NCBI RefSeq assembly: GCF_000621485.1
Contig: NZ_JHYF01000006.1
Location: 1 to 64,000 of the forward strand
From: Alkaliphilus transvaalensis ATCC 700919
Lineage (GTDB): Bacteria > Bacillota > Clostridia > Peptostreptococcales > Natronincolaceae
Reading direction: 5' to 3'
DNA length: 64,000 bases
The position numbers and the translations under genes are program-made. The notes under the pieces were generated by a model, which was not told the origin of the DNA, ran no database searches, and worked only from the letters and a program-made list of their open reading frames with translations. Positions within the stretch are counted from its first letter, which is position 1. Every line of letters starts with the position of its first letter. This document shows positions 1 to 11,868 of the stretch, piece after piece.

Positions 1-312
<312 letters not shown>

Positions 313-484
313 AAAGTAGATAACCAAAATTTATATAAATTTTGTGTTAGTCACTTAGTTCAAAATCGATTTGCCAATTTCATTTATTTAAAATAAGTTT
401 TGGCAATGAGATTGTTGAACATCATAAAACCTTTACAGTTTTATCATTGACGTAAAATTTTTGCTATGCTGGCTTAAATCTATA

Positions 485-505
485 CTGTTCAGTTTTCAAA
501 GACCT
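485..505 (-). promoter_or_regulatory. rRNA leader motif (pre-16S processing/antitermination region)
   Basis: On the minus strand this reads TTTGAAAACTGAACAG, a motif commonly found in the leader just upstream of Firmicutes rRNA genes. It lies between the promoter near 570 and the 16S start near 312. Its role in 16S processing or antitermination is inferred from known leaders. Confidence 0.6.
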
Positions 506-554
506 ACTTGTTTCAAGGGCTTACGCCCCATCGCCATCAACAGGCGACTTAACT

Positions 555-583
555 ACTATATCACATATAACTTAATGTGTCAA
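555..583 (-). promoter_or_regulatory. rRNA operon promoter (extended -10)
   Basis: On the minus strand a perfect TTGACA (578-583) is followed after 17 bp by TATAGT (555-560), which is preceded by TGA, an extended -10. Transcription would start near 548, giving a leader of roughly 235 nt before the 16S gene. The rest of the 313-980 gap is AT-rich, with the leader motif at 485-505 and inverted repeats at 848-970; I see no gene in it. Confidence 0.85.
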
Positions 584-980
584 ATATTTTTTTATGCTTT
601 TTATTTTTTTAAGTTATTATAATCTCACTAAAAGAATTATCATAAAATTACTTTAAGATCTTAACCTAAAATTCTTTAAAATCTTAACCTTCTTCTAACT
701 AATCCTCTATGTTAACTCCTTAGAAGTAGCTTTAAAGTTTATCACCTTATCGTTATTATCAATATTGTTGTGAAACATTATAATTTATATGAAATAACTT
801 TCGGTAATCATTGAAACAGCTTGCTTTATGATACCACAGATATAATTGCCCTTTAGGGACGACTTGTACTACTATACAGGAACTTTAGCTTAAAGTCAAT
901 GGTTTTTAAAAGTCCAATTTAAGGTAAACATTTGATTTACCTATAACCTAAAGGGCTTACTTTATAGTAGACTTTGTTTG

Positions 981-1775
981 CTATTCTATTTTGTTAAGTT
1001 CTTTCCTAAACTTCTCTATTATTTTTTTCTCCATTCTAGAAACAGTCATTTGAGATACTTTTAGCTCATCGGCTACTTGCATTTGAGTTTTTTGATTAAA
1101 GAAGCGATCTTTTAGAACCTTCTTCTCTACTTCATTTAATTTTTCCATAGCCTTTTCTAAAAAGTCTTTATTTTCTAGGGTATCAAAATTCTTATCGGTT
1201 TCACCTATTAAGTCAATTAATTGAACATCTTTATCTTCACCATCATTATCGTAGGTAAGATCTAATGATTTTGGTGTGTAAACTTGACTTGCTTCCATAG
1301 CTTCCATAATTTCTTCTTCAGAACATTCTAGGTATTCTGCGATATCTTTAATCATAGGAGTTCTTTGGAGTTTTTGATGAAGGATTGTTTTAGCCCCATT
1401 AATTTTTTTAGATAATTCTTGTATTCTTCTTGGTACTCTAATTGACCAACCTTTGTCTCTAAAATGCTTTTTTATCTCTCCAATAACTGTTGGAGTAGCA
1501 AAACTTGAAAACTCGAAACCTTTAGTAATGTCGAATCTTTCAATAGCAAAAATTAAACCCATAGAAGCTACTTGATAAATATCTTCATAATCAATTCCTT
1601 TATTAACAAACTTTTTAGATAAAATTTCTGCTATATATAAATGACGATTAACCAATAGATTTCTTATTTCTTTATCACGACTTTGGGAATATAAATGAAA
1701 TAAGTCCTTTTCTGTCATTGATTGAAGGGAGTCTACATGTTTAATATCTCCAGTAGCTTTTGCTACATTTCTCAT
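981..1775 (-). CDS. sigB: RNA polymerase sigma factor of the SigB/SigF/SigG subfamily, likely SigB
   Basis: This 264-residue sigma-70 factor directs RNA polymerase to an alternative regulon. Region 2 is visible at about residues 40-110 (EDIYQVASMGLIFAIERFD, then FSSFATPTVIGEIKKHFRDK). Region 3 follows, and region 4 is at about 210-255 with the helix-turn-helix QMQVADELKVSQMTVSRME. The ATG overlaps the rsbW stop (TAATG), so the two are translationally coupled. The rsbV-rsbW-sigB order beside gyrA matches the sigB locus of Clostridioides difficile, which favours SigB over sporulation SigF. A SigB-like promoter upstream of rsbV supports autoregulation. SigF remains possible by sequence alone. 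Confidence 0.85.
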   Translation of the reverse strand: MRNVAKATGDIKHVDSLQSMTEKDLFHLYSQSRDKEIRNLLVNRHLYIAEILSKKFVNKGIDYEDIYQVASMGLIFAIERFDITKGFEFSSFATPTVIGEIKKHFRDKGWSIRVPRRIQELSKKINGAKTILHQKLQRTPMIKDIAEYLECSEEEIMEAMEASQVYTPKSLDLTYDNDGEDKDVQLIDLIGETDKNFDTLENKDFLEKAMEKLNEVEKKVLKDRFFNQKTQMQVADELKVSQMTVSRMEKKIIEKFRKELNKIE

Positions 1776-2206
1776 TAGCGATCAACCCCCACATACTTTG
1801 TCATCATAATTGTTGTTCCGCAACCAACACTAGAACTGATTTTAACATCATCCATTAGTGATTTAATTATAAAAATCCCCAAACCTCCTTCTTTTTCTTG
1901 ATTTAAATGGTCTAGATCGGGATTTTTAATGTCATTTATCATGCAACCTCTGCCACTATCACAGACTGTAACGACTAATTTGTTTTCTTCTATTACAAAA
2001 CTAACTTTAAAATTATCATCGTCTTTATGTCCATGGGTAATAGCATTTGAACATGCTTCAGCAATAGCAACCTTTAGATCTTCAATCTCTTCGATATTAA
2101 AGCCCATACGATTAGCTATTCCTGTTACTGTTAGACGTACTACACTAACGTATTCTGGTTTATTAGGTATAGATAGCTTTATTTCGTCTTTGTTGGTTTT
2201 ATTCAT
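1775..2206 (-). CDS. rsbW: anti-sigma factor / serine kinase RsbW
   Basis: GHKL-fold anti-sigma factor that holds SigB inactive and phosphorylates RsbV. The N-box is seen as EACSNAITHG, and the G1 and G2 boxes as VCDSGRGC and GGLGIFIIKS; these bind ATP. The protein starts with the family hallmark IPNKPEYVSVVRL. I place the start at the ATG at 2206, where AAAGGAG lies about 9 nt upstream. An upstream in-frame ATG at 2233, with an SD-like AAGGGGTG at the rsbV 3' end, would add nine residues. It is the middle gene of a three-gene operon and overlaps the start of sigB. SpoIIAB is the alternative name if the sigma factor were SigF. Confidence 0.85.
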   Translation of the reverse strand: MNKTNKDEIKLSIPNKPEYVSVVRLTVTGIANRMGFNIEEIEDLKVAIAEACSNAITHGHKDDDNFKVSFVIEENKLVVTVCDSGRGCMINDIKNPDLDHLNQEKEGGLGIFIIKSLMDDVKISSSVGCGTTIMMTKYVGVDR

Positions 2207-2246
2207 ATCTTCTTGCTCCTTTACATTAACCATAATGTTTTTAACT

Positions 2247-2564
2247 TCACCCCTTAATGATAAAAATTTTATCCAGACCAGTAATATTTAATAACTTCTT
2301 AATACTTGGTTTAATATTAAAAATAATAATATTTTTATTTTCTTCTTTTAATCTTTTAAGTGCTCCTATTAATACACCTAACCCAGTGCTATCAATATAA
2401 TCTAATCCTTCTGCATTGATCTTAATATTTTCTTTTCTTTCTTCAATTAATTTGATAAAGGTATCCTTTAATTGCCCAGCAGTATAGATATCAACTTCTC
2501 CAGTCAATTCCATACTCCACTGGTTTTGCTCCTCGTCAAAATGCTTATTAATCTTTAATGACAT
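2247..2564 (-). CDS. rsbV: anti-sigma factor antagonist RsbV
   Basis: This 105-residue STAS-domain protein frees the sigma factor by binding RsbW when dephosphorylated. The phosphorylation-site motif is visible as DYIDSTGLGVLIG, with Ser59 the expected target. It is the first gene of the rsbV-rsbW-sigB operon. A SigB-type promoter sits about 40 bp upstream. No upstream RsbU/P-type phosphatase gene is in the window, so the activating signal must come from elsewhere. SpoIIAA is the alternative assignment. Confidence 0.87.
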   Translation of the reverse strand: MSLKINKHFDEEQNQWSMELTGEVDIYTAGQLKDTFIKLIEERKENIKINAEGLDYIDSTGLGVLIGALKRLKEENKNIIIFNIKPSIKKLLNITGLDKIFIIKG

Positions 2565-2601
2565 TAATACATTACCCCCTCCATCAACTCTCTCATAGTT
2601 A

Positions 2602-2626
2602 TTACCCTTTAAAATAAATGTTAAAC
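2602..2626 (-). promoter_or_regulatory. SigB-type promoter for rsbV-rsbW-sigB
   Basis: On the minus strand GTTTAA (2621-2626) is followed after 13 bp by GGGTAA (2602-2607). This matches the known SigB consensus (GTTTAA, 12-15 bp, GGGTAT). The predicted start is about 30 nt upstream of rsbV, so the operon is probably autoregulated. Confidence 0.7.
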
Positions 2627-2690
2627 ATTTTATTAATTACCTTCATTTACCTTTTTGACAACCTATACACATATATATTGTTTTTATATA

Positions 2691-2728
2691 AAGAAAACAA
2701 AAGTGCAGTTATGAACTTTTGTTTTCTT
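2691..2728 (-). terminator. intrinsic terminator after gyrA
   Basis: Arms 2693-2704 and 2715-2726 form a 12-bp perfect stem with a 10-nt loop. On the minus strand it ends in a T-rich stretch. It separates the gyrB-gyrA unit from the rsbV promoter. Confidence 0.75.
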
Positions 2729-2765
2729 ACTTGTACTCATTATTTTATACTAAAAATAATTGGTG

Positions 2766-5222
2766 TTATTCTATCTCTTCTTCTTCTTCTTCTGCTGCTT
2801 CGTGCTGAGGAATTAAAGCTACTGAAACAATTTTTTGCTCTAAATGGGTTTTCATTAGGGTTACCCCTTTAGTGTTTCTTCCCATTCTAGAAATATCCTT
2901 AACATTAAGTCTGATAACTGTTCCATCGTTATTGATTAGTAGAATATCATCTTCATTATCAACAATCTTTGCACCTACTAAACAGCCACTTCTTTCATTA
3001 ACATTATAGGTTTTTACGCCTTTTCCACCTCTTGATTGTACACGATATTCCTTTAAGTCAGTTCTCTTTCCGTAGCCTTTTTCACTTACAACAAGAAGAT
3101 CTTTTGATTCATCTGTTATTTCCATAGCTACTACAACATCATTTTTAGATAAGTTTATCCCTTTAACACCTGTAGCTCCCCGGCCCATATCCCTTACTTC
3201 TTTTTCATTAAACTGAATGGCCATACCGTTAGATGTTACAAATATAACTTCTTGTCCTTCGTTAGCTGATCTAACACTAATTAGTTCATCATCTTCTCTA
3301 ATGTTGATAGCCATTAACCCAGACTTTCTAGTATTTTCAAACTGTCTTAACTGGGTTTTCTTAATAACACCTTTTTGGGTAGCCATAATTAAGTATTGTT
3401 GGTCACTATCTTTATTTACAGGTATAATCGCTGCAATTTTCTCATTAGCTGTTAATTGTACTAAGTTTACTATAGCAGTACCTTTTGCTTGTCTTTTAGC
3501 TTCTGGGATTTCATATGCATTTAACTTGTATACTCTACCTTTATTAGTAAAGAATAAAAGGTAGTTATGGCTTGATGTAATTACAAGCTTTTCTACAAAA
3601 TCTTCTTCCCTAGTGGTTAGTCCAGATATTCCTTTACCACCTCTTTTTTGACTCTTATAAGTATCTAATGGCAATCTTTTTACGTAACCGAAATGAGTCA
3701 ATGTAATTACAACATCCTCTTCATCGATTAGGTCCTCAATGTTGATTTCTCCTTCATCAAAGGCTATTTCAGTTCTTCGTTGATCTCCAAACTTCTCTTT
3801 GATTTCGGTAAGCTCATCTTTAATAATATTTAAGATAAGGGTCTCACTTGCTAAAATTTCTTTTAGCTCTTTTATAATTCTTAAAAGTTCTTGATACTCA
3901 GCCTCAATCTTCTCTCTTTCCAAGCCTGTTAATCTTTGTAAACGCATATCTAAAATCGCTTGGGCTTGTCTTTCAGATAAGCCGAATCTCTCAATTAAGC
4001 CACTCTTTGCCACGTGCACAGTTTCAGAGCTTCTAATTAATGAGATAACTTCATCCAAATGATCTAATGCTATTTTTAATCCTTCTAAAATATGAGCCTT
4101 CTCTTCTGCTTTTTGAAGATCAAAACGAGTTCTTCTTATAATGATATCTTTTTGATGTTCAATATAATGGCTTAAAATTTCCTTTAAATTCAATACTCTT
4201 GGTTGTCCATTAACCAAAGCAATCATAATAATACTAAAAGTATCTTCCATCTGAGAATGTTTATACAGCTTATTTAAAACTACATTAGCATTGGCATCTC
4301 GCTTCAACTCAATTACAATTCGCATTCCCTTACGATCACTCTCGTCTCGTAAATCAGAAATGCCTTCTATTTTCTTATCTCTAACAAGATCAGCAATTTT
4401 TTCTATTAATCTAGCTTTATTAACTTGATAAGGAATTTCAGTTACGATAATTTGCTGTTTGTTATTTTTTAATTCTTCGATACTGGCTACAGCTCTAACC
4501 TTTACTTTTCCTCGTCCAGTTCTATAGGCTTCTTTAATTCCATATTTACCCATAATAGATGCTCCAGTTGGAAAGTCAGGGCCTTTTATATGCTTCATAA
4601 TATCTTCTACATCGGCTTCTGGGTTATCTATTAATTCTGTTACACCATCAATAACTTCAACTAAATTATGGGGTGGAATAGATGTTGCCATCCCTACGGC
4701 AATTCCATTTGATCCGTTTACCAGTAAATTTGGATACCTACTAGGTAATACAGAAGGTTCCTTTAATGAATCATCAAAGTTCGGAGTATAGTCTATTGTT
4801 TCTTTCTGGATATCTCTAATCATTTCCATAGAAATTTTGGATAATCGAGCTTCTGTATAACGCATTGCTGCAGCCCCGTCACCATCCACAGAACCAAAGT
4901 TACCATGTCCGTCTACAAGTAGATACCTAGTTGAGAAGTCTTGCGCCATTCTTACCATAGCATCATATACAGCGGAATCTCCATGGGGGTGATACTTACC
5001 TAGTACGTCCCCAACAATACGGGCTGACTTACGATGGGGTTTATCAGGGGTTACGCCTAACTCGCTCATAGCATAAAGTATTCTACGGTGAACAGGTTTT
5101 AATCCATCTCTAACATCAGGTAAAGCACGTCCTACAATTACACTCATGGCATAATCTATATAGGATTTTTTCATTTCATCTTCTATACCTATAGGGACAA
5201 TCTTGTTATTTTCTTCGCTCAT
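2766..5222 (-). CDS. gyrA: DNA gyrase subunit A
   Basis: This 818-residue GyrA is the DNA-cleaving subunit of the A2B2 gyrase that introduces negative supercoils. The N-terminal breakage-reunion domain carries [21 protein letters not shown] and the active-site tyrosine in [10 protein letters not shown]. The C-terminal half has the repeated beta-pinwheel blades, including the GyrA-box type motif QKRGGKG. It ends in a run of glutamates (EEEEEE), an acidic tail. It lies 17 nt downstream of gyrB and is probably co-transcribed. The start is supported by GGAGGGA 8-9 nt upstream. Confidence 0.98.
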   Translation of the reverse strand: MSEENNKIVPIGIEDEMKKSYIDYAMSVIVGRALPDVRDGLKPVHRRILYAMSELGVTPDKPHRKSARIVGDVLGKYHPHGDSAVYDAMVRMAQDFSTRYLLVDGHGNFGSVDGDGAAAMRYTEARLSKISMEMIRDIQKETIDYTPNFDDSLKEPSVLPSRYPNLLVNGSNGIAVGMATSIPPHNLVEVIDGVTELIDNPEADVEDIMKHIKGPDFPTGASIMGKYGIKEAYRTGRGKVKVRAVASIEELKNNKQQIIVTEIPYQVNKARLIEKIADLVRDKKIEGISDLRDESDRKGMRIVIELKRDANANVVLNKLYKHSQMEDTFSIIMIALVNGQPRVLNLKEILSHYIEHQKDIIIRRTRFDLQKAEEKAHILEGLKIALDHLDEVISLIRSSETVHVAKSGLIERFGLSERQAQAILDMRLQRLTGLEREKIEAEYQELLRIIKELKEILASETLILNIIKDELTEIKEKFGDQRRTEIAFDEGEINIEDLIDEEDVVITLTHFGYVKRLPLDTYKSQKRGGKGISGLTTREEDFVEKLVITSSHNYLLFFTNKGRVYKLNAYEIPEAKRQAKGTAIVNLVQLTANEKIAAIIPVNKDSDQQYLIMATQKGVIKKTQLRQFENTRKSGLMAINIREDDELISVRSANEGQEVIFVTSNGMAIQFNEKEVRDMGRGATGVKGINLSKNDVVVAMEITDESKDLLVVSEKGYGKRTDLKEYRVQSRGGKGVKTYNVNERSGCLVGAKIVDNEDDILLINNDGTVIRLNVKDISRMGRNTKGVTLMKTHLEQKIVSVALIPQHEAAEEEEEEIE

Positions 5223-5239
5223 TTCTCTTATCCCTCCAA

Positions 5240-7192
<1,953 letters not shown>

Positions 7193-7263
7193 TTAAATGC
7201 TTCTACATAAATAAACTGCTACAAATATGTATCGGATTTTGACCGGAACAAATGTCTAGCAGA

Positions 7264-7563
7264 TTAGAATTTATCTATATCATCTATAAAACCCGCTCTT
7301 TTTTGTAATGTTAATGCTGAAATGGGAGAATAATATATTATCGTTTTCCTAGTTTTCTTCCCATTTTTTGATGATTTTTCTAATCTTTCAGTAATGACAA
7401 AGGACCTTGCCTCTTCCTGTAATATTTCTTCTACAAATCCTTCTTCTTTACATATTTGCAAAAAGTACTGACTATGTTTTGATTTTGTAGTGGATTGCAT
7501 ATCAAAAATTGCGATAACTTCTTTAAGTGGAACAACAACTTCCCCCCCTAAATGAAGAAACAT
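7264..7563 (-). CDS. remB: RemB-like extracellular matrix regulator (DUF370)
   Basis: This 99-residue DUF370 protein begins MFLHLGGEVVVPLKEVIAIF, typical of RemB (YaaB), a DNA-binding relative of RemA that in Bacillus sits in the same recF-gyrB interval. The ATG at 7563 has GGGGTGA about 6 nt upstream; an upstream GTG at 7572 would fall in that site. RemB has a role in matrix gene control in Bacillus; its role here is not known. The 3' half (KNGKKTRKTIIYYSPISALTL) also fits the family. Confidence 0.85.
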   Translation of the reverse strand: MFLHLGGEVVVPLKEVIAIFDMQSTTKSKHSQYFLQICKEEGFVEEILQEEARSFVITERLEKSSKNGKKTRKTIIYYSPISALTLQKRAGFIDDIDKF

Positions 7564-7651
7564 TCTAATCACCCCAATTGTTTTTTTCCATTCCTTTATT
7601 ATAACCTTAATTTTACATGAATAACAAGACGATAGGGATAATTTTTTAAAA

Positions 7652-8758
7652 TTAGTCTCTTTTTCTTATTTCTCCCTTTTCTACATTAAACACATATCTA
7701 TTATCTTGATAAACAGCTTTTAGTTGTTCAATCATTGTGGTTGTTATAAAGGTTTGGACATTTTTTAAGTTATTGATTAAATAATTTTGCCTTTTTATAT
7801 CTAGTTCACTCATCACATCATCTAAAAGTAGTATTGGATATTCTCCAACTTCACCTTTTATCAGTTCTAATTCTGCCAGTTTGAGGGACAATGCAGCGGT
7901 TCTTTGTTGTCCTTGAGATCCAAAGTTTTTTACGTCTAAACCATTAACCTTAAAAATAAGTTCATCTCTATGGGGCCCAACTAAGGTAGAACCCCTTCTC
8001 CATTCTTGGTCACTATATGATTTAAGTTCATTTGCAAAACTTTCTATGATCTCGTTCCTTTCGTCCTTCTCTTTAAAGGGCACGCTACTATCATAGTGTA
8101 TTTCCAGTGTTTCAACTTCTTCTGTAATTTTCCGGTGCATAAGTTTGGCAAGAATGCCTATTCTTTTTATAAATTTTTTACGGTAAGTAATAAGGGTCGT
8201 GCCCGCTTCTATCAATTGTTGATTCCATATTTCTAAATCGATTTTTTTATTTCTATAGTCCTTAAGTAATTTATTTCTTTGTTGAAGAATTCTATTATAT
8301 TGATTGAGGGTATAGTAGTATTTGGGGTATATTTGACAAATTTCGTTGTCAATAAATTTTCTGCGTTCTACTGGCCCACCTTTTATAATTTTTAAATCAT
8401 CTGGTGCAAAGATGACAACATTTAAATTACCTAATAGTTCACCATTTTTTGTAAGTGGTATTTGATTTACTTTTAATTTCTTTTTTTGTAGGTAATCTAA
8501 TCTAACCTCAATTATTGCATCTGACGATGCTTTTTTTACCGTCACTTTAGTATAGGATTGACTTTTGTTAATTTTTATCATTTCTTGGTCTTTGCTGGTT
8601 CTAAAGGATTTCCCCATAGAAGATAAATAGATCATTTCAATAATATTAGTTTTCCCTTGTGCATTTTCCCCTACAAATATATTTAATCTTGGATGAAGTT
8701 GTATATTTAATTCCTCATAATTTCTAAAATTAATTGCTTTAATTTCTTCTACAATCAT
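7652..8758 (-). CDS. recF: DNA replication and repair protein RecF
   Basis: This 368-residue SMC-like ATPase helps load RecA at gaps together with RecR and RecO. Walker A is seen as [14 protein letters not shown]. The signature motif is [18 protein letters not shown], and the Walker B region is [13 protein letters not shown]. It begins INFRNYEEL, as is usual. It lies between yaaA and remB in the conserved dnaA-gyrA gene string. A partner, recR, is in this window at 33345-33944. Confidence 0.96.
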   Translation of the reverse strand: MIVEEIKAINFRNYEELNIQLHPRLNIFVGENAQGKTNIIEMIYLSSMGKSFRTSKDQEMIKINKSQSYTKVTVKKASSDAIIEVRLDYLQKKKLKVNQIPLTKNGELLGNLNVVIFAPDDLKIIKGGPVERRKFIDNEICQIYPKYYYTLNQYNRILQQRNKLLKDYRNKKIDLEIWNQQLIEAGTTLITYRKKFIKRIGILAKLMHRKITEEVETLEIHYDSSVPFKEKDERNEIIESFANELKSYSDQEWRRGSTLVGPHRDELIFKVNGLDVKNFGSQGQQRTAALSLKLAELELIKGEVGEYPILLLDDVMSELDIKRQNYLINNLKNVQTFITTTMIEQLKAVYQDNRYVFNVEKGEIRKRD

Positions 8759-8786
8759 TTTAATCCCCCTACCTCATCCTACCTTC

Positions 8787-8990
8787 TCATTCAACTTCTA
8801 TTTCTATATCATCAAATACCACGATATCACCAGGTTTTATTTTTTTTCCCCTTTGAGTGATTACTTTTCCATTAACCTTTACTTCTCCACTTAAAATCAT
8901 TAACTTAGCTTCTCCACCACTTCCAACTGCACTACTATATTTTAGCAATGAATCCAATTTAATATATTCGTCTTCAATTTTTATTTTCAT
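8787..8990 (-). CDS. yaaA: S4-domain RNA-binding protein YaaA
   Basis: This small S4-like RNA-binding protein (67 residues) is conserved between dnaN and recF in Firmicutes. The S4 motif is visible as LDSLLKYSSAVGSGGEAKLMI, then GEVKVNGKVITQRGKKIKPGD. The family is linked to late 50S subunit assembly. AGGAGGT precedes the ATG. It is probably co-transcribed with recF, whose start is 28 nt downstream. Confidence 0.9.
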   Translation of the reverse strand: MKIKIEDEYIKLDSLLKYSSAVGSGGEAKLMILSGEVKVNGKVITQRGKKIKPGDIVVFDDIEIEVE

Positions 8991-9085
8991 ATTTTACCTC
9001 CTTAAAAGGAACTCTTTAATACTATTGTATCGTTTTTGTCTCTTTGTTGATAGCTATATCTTCTCCTATTGGTTATAAAAATATA

Positions 9086-9111
9086 AACCCAGCAAAATAC
9101 AATGCTGGGTT
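9086..9111 (-). terminator. hairpin between dnaN and yaaA
   Basis: AACCCAGCA (9086-9094) pairs with TGCTGGGTT (9103-9111), a perfect 9-bp stem, followed on the minus strand by TATATTTTTAT. It probably ends or attenuates dnaA-dnaN transcription before yaaA-recF. Confidence 0.7.
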
Positions 9112-9117
9112 AGTAGC

Positions 9118-10218
9118 TTAGTGGGATCTAACAGGCAATACTAAATAAATAAAATTATCATTATGAATTGATCTTATTATACCTGGACTAACATTAGTTG
9201 TTAAATCTAGGTAAATTTCTTCGTCATCTATTGATTTTAGTGCTTCTATAAAATATTTAGCATTAAATGCAATTTCTAAATCTTTACCTGTCAAATGGAT
9301 TCCGATTTCTTCATATACTTTACCTAGCTCAGAATTGGATGTGATTACCATCTTATCGTCACCTACACTAAACTTTACTAAATTACTCTTCCCTTCTCTA
9401 CCTAATAGAGAAGCTCTCTCAATACTATTTAAGAAATTCTTAGTATTTATTTTGATTCTACTTTTGTATTCTTTTGGAAGAATTTGATTATAATTAATAA
9501 ATTCTCCTTCTAATAGTCTAGAGATTAATTTAGTATTACCTATTGTAAATAATCCGTGGTTTTCTGTAAGGGCAATTTTTATAGGTTCTTCTTCATCTAC
9601 ATTCATAATTCTACTGATCTCATTTAAGGTTTTTGCAGGAATAACAACTTTATAACTACTATCAGCGGAAATTTTTCCTCTTCTTAAAGCTAATCTGTAG
9701 CCATCTAAAGCCACCATATTTAATTTTTCTTCTTCTATCTCCATCAATACGCCAGTTAATATAGGTCTTGATTCATCTTGAGAAGTTGCAAATACTGTTT
9801 GTCTAATCATATTTCTAAATAATTCTTGTGGTATTTCATAAATCTGTTCTTCTTCAACCACAGGTAGTTCTGGAAAATCATTTGCACTTTGACTTAATAT
9901 GTTAAACTTTGAGTTCTCACATTTAATAAGTACTTGATGATCATCTTCAATACTAATATCAACAGTAGCATCTGGAAGTTTTCTTATAATTTCACTAAAT
10001 AGCTTAGCATCTATGACAATAGATCCTTCTTGTAGTACTTCAGCTTCTATGATACTTTCAATTCCTATTTCTAAGTCTGTACCTATTAGTTTTAATTGTC
10101 CAGAAGTAGCTTCTAGATAGATCCCCTTTAAGATAGGTAGATTAGATTTAGATGAAACAGATTTTTGTACAATGGATATACTATTTAAAAGATTTTTTTG
10201 CGGACATGAAAAGCGCAT
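9118..10218 (-). CDS. dnaN: DNA polymerase III beta subunit (sliding clamp)
   Basis: DnaN forms the dimeric ring that tethers DNA polymerase III to DNA and binds many repair factors. At 366 residues it is full length. It has three similar domains, with conserved stretches SNLPILKGIYLEA, IPAKTLNEISRI and the C-terminal YLVLPVR. The ribosome site GGAGG is separated from the ATG by a DnaA box (10220-10228), so DnaA binding could touch dnaN initiation. The gap to dnaA is unusually informative: it carries the origin unwinding element. Confidence 0.97.
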   Translation of the reverse strand: MRFSCPQKNLLNSISIVQKSVSSKSNLPILKGIYLEATSGQLKLIGTDLEIGIESIIEAEVLQEGSIVIDAKLFSEIIRKLPDATVDISIEDDHQVLIKCENSKFNILSQSANDFPELPVVEEEQIYEIPQELFRNMIRQTVFATSQDESRPILTGVLMEIEEEKLNMVALDGYRLALRRGKISADSSYKVVIPAKTLNEISRIMNVDEEEPIKIALTENHGLFTIGNTKLISRLLEGEFINYNQILPKEYKSRIKINTKNFLNSIERASLLGREGKSNLVKFSVGDDKMVITSNSELGKVYEEIGIHLTGKDLEIAFNAKYFIEALKSIDDEEIYLDLTTNVSPGIIRSIHNDNFIYLVLPVRSH

Positions 10219-10219
10219 T

Positions 10220-10449
10220 TGTGGATAACCTCCCTGGCTATTTTATAAATAAATAATATAAAAATATAGTAGTAATAGTAATAGGGCCTGTTAGTTTGTG
10301 AATAATGGCTTAAATCCCTTAGCTACACACAGATTGTACTGTGTATAAGTTGTGGAGAAGGAATCACATTTTATCCACATTTCTACAAAAAAAAATTTTC
10401 AAAAAGATATCAACAGGCTATACACAGAGGGATGTTAATGAATATTTCA
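10220..10449. other. oriC: oriC part 2: unwinding element between dnaA and dnaN
   Basis: On the plus strand, in order: DnaA box TGTGGATAA (10220-10228); an AT-rich stretch (about 10240-10266); six DnaA-trios, TAG TAG TAA TAG TAA TAG (10267-10284); GGCC (10285-10288); and the box TGTGAATAA (10297-10305). Variant boxes follow at 10340-10348, 10351-10359, 10371-10379 (perfect TTATCCACA) and 10407-10415. This order of boxes, GC cluster, trios and AT-rich DNA matches the basal unwinding system described for Bacillus subtilis. Strand opening is inferred to occur at about 10235-10285. Confidence 0.85.
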
Positions 10450-11799
10450 TTACATATCCCCCTTTAATTCCTTCATAATTGACTCAATCGTTTCCTTTAG
10501 ATTTGAATCGGATAAAATATCATTTGATATTTTATCATGGGCATGCATAACTGTAGTATGATCTCTACCACCAAATTCCTCACCAATTTTAGGTAAAGAT
10601 AAATCGGTTAGTTCTCGTGTAACATACATGGCTATCTGCCTTGGATATGCTATAGCTCTTGTACGTTTCTTAGAATCTATATCTTCAAGCTTAATATTAA
10701 ATCTTTTAGATATTACTTCTTTAATTAATGGAATATTTAATTGTTTTGGCTTAGAAGAGAAAATTTCTTTTAATGCTTCACTGGCAAGGTCAACTGTTAT
10801 CTCACTGTTGGTTAGAGAAGAGTAAGCAACTATACGAATTAAAGCTCCTTCAAGTTCTCTAATATTGGCCTGTATCTTTTTAGCAATAAAAATTGTCACT
10901 TCATTAGGTACATCTATATTCTCCATTTGAGCCTTTTTTCTTAAAATAGCGATACGTGTTTCGAAGTCTGGCGGTTGAATATCTGTTATTAACCCCCATT
11001 CAAACCTTGAGCGCAAACGATCTTCTAAAGTAGGGATTTCTTTTGGAGGACGATCACTTGAAATGATAATCTGTTTGTTAGATTCATGTAAGGCATTAAA
11101 AGTATGGAAGAATTCTTCTTGGGTTCTTTCCTTACCTGCTATGAATTGAATATCGTCTACTAAAAGAACATCTACATTACGATAGCGGTTTCTAAATTCA
11201 ACGTTTCGATCGTCTCGAATTGAATTAATTAGTTCATTAGTAAAGGTTTCTGATGATACATAGGCAACCCTTGCTTTTGGATCGTTTTCAAGGATAAAGT
11301 GACCTATAGCATGCATAAGATGGGTTTTACCTAGACCTACCCCACCATAAATAAAAAGTGGATTATAGGCTTTAGCAGGTGCTTCCGATACTGCTACTGA
11401 AGCTGCATGGGCAAAACGGTTACTATTACCTATAACAAAGGTATCGAAGGTATATTTTGGATTTAAATTTGTTGAAGATAGACTTGTGTCTATTGATGAT
11501 GATTTCTGAGATTTGGAATGTTCTTTTTTAATAGTCTCAATGTTATCTTCTGTAGGGATTACAAATTCGATTTCATATTTTTTAGAAGTAATTTGTTTTA
11601 TAGCATTACTAATAAGTGTGACATAACGAGTATTTAAAATACCTTTAGTAAAGTCGTTCGGCACACCTAATATAATCTGATTACCCTCCATTGAGATTGG
11701 TTCAATAGCTTTAATCCAAGTATTGAAGCTTACTTCTGTCAACTCAGTTTTAATTAAGTTTTCTGTTTTATCCCAAATCTCAGATAGGTTGTTTAGCAT
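10450..11799 (-). CDS. dnaA: chromosomal replication initiator protein DnaA
   Basis: This 449-residue AAA+ initiator binds DnaA boxes and opens oriC. Domain I is at the N-terminus ([11 protein letters not shown]). A variable linker runs to about residue 110. Walker A is [16 protein letters not shown] and Walker [22 protein letters not shown]. The C-terminal DNA-binding domain has the family signature [15 protein letters not shown]. DnaA boxes flank the gene on both sides, so autoregulation is likely. The start ATG has GGGGG about 8 nt upstream. Confidence 0.98.
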   Translation of the reverse strand: MLNNLSEIWDKTENLIKTELTEVSFNTWIKAIEPISMEGNQIILGVPNDFTKGILNTRYVTLISNAIKQITSKKYEIEFVIPTEDNIETIKKEHSKSQKSSSIDTSLSSTNLNPKYTFDTFVIGNSNRFAHAASVAVSEAPAKAYNPLFIYGGVGLGKTHLMHAIGHFILENDPKARVAYVSSETFTNELINSIRDDRNVEFRNRYRNVDVLLVDDIQFIAGKERTQEEFFHTFNALHESNKQIIISSDRPPKEIPTLEDRLRSRFEWGLITDIQPPDFETRIAILRKKAQMENIDVPNEVTIFIAKKIQANIRELEGALIRIVAYSSLTNSEITVDLASEALKEIFSSKPKQLNIPLIKEVISKRFNIKLEDIDSKKRTRAIAYPRQIAMYVTRELTDLSLPKIGEEFGGRDHTTVMHAHDKISNDILSDSNLKETIESIMKELKGDM

Positions 11800-11868
11800 A
11801 GAACAGCCCCCTAATATTTTATATTAATATAATAAATTATAATTTTTTTTCGTAACTTGTCCTCAAAT

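Noticed and set aside
4011-4016. CACGTG core inside gyrA as a parS site
   Set aside because: Flanks do not continue the TGTTTC/GAAACA palindrome.
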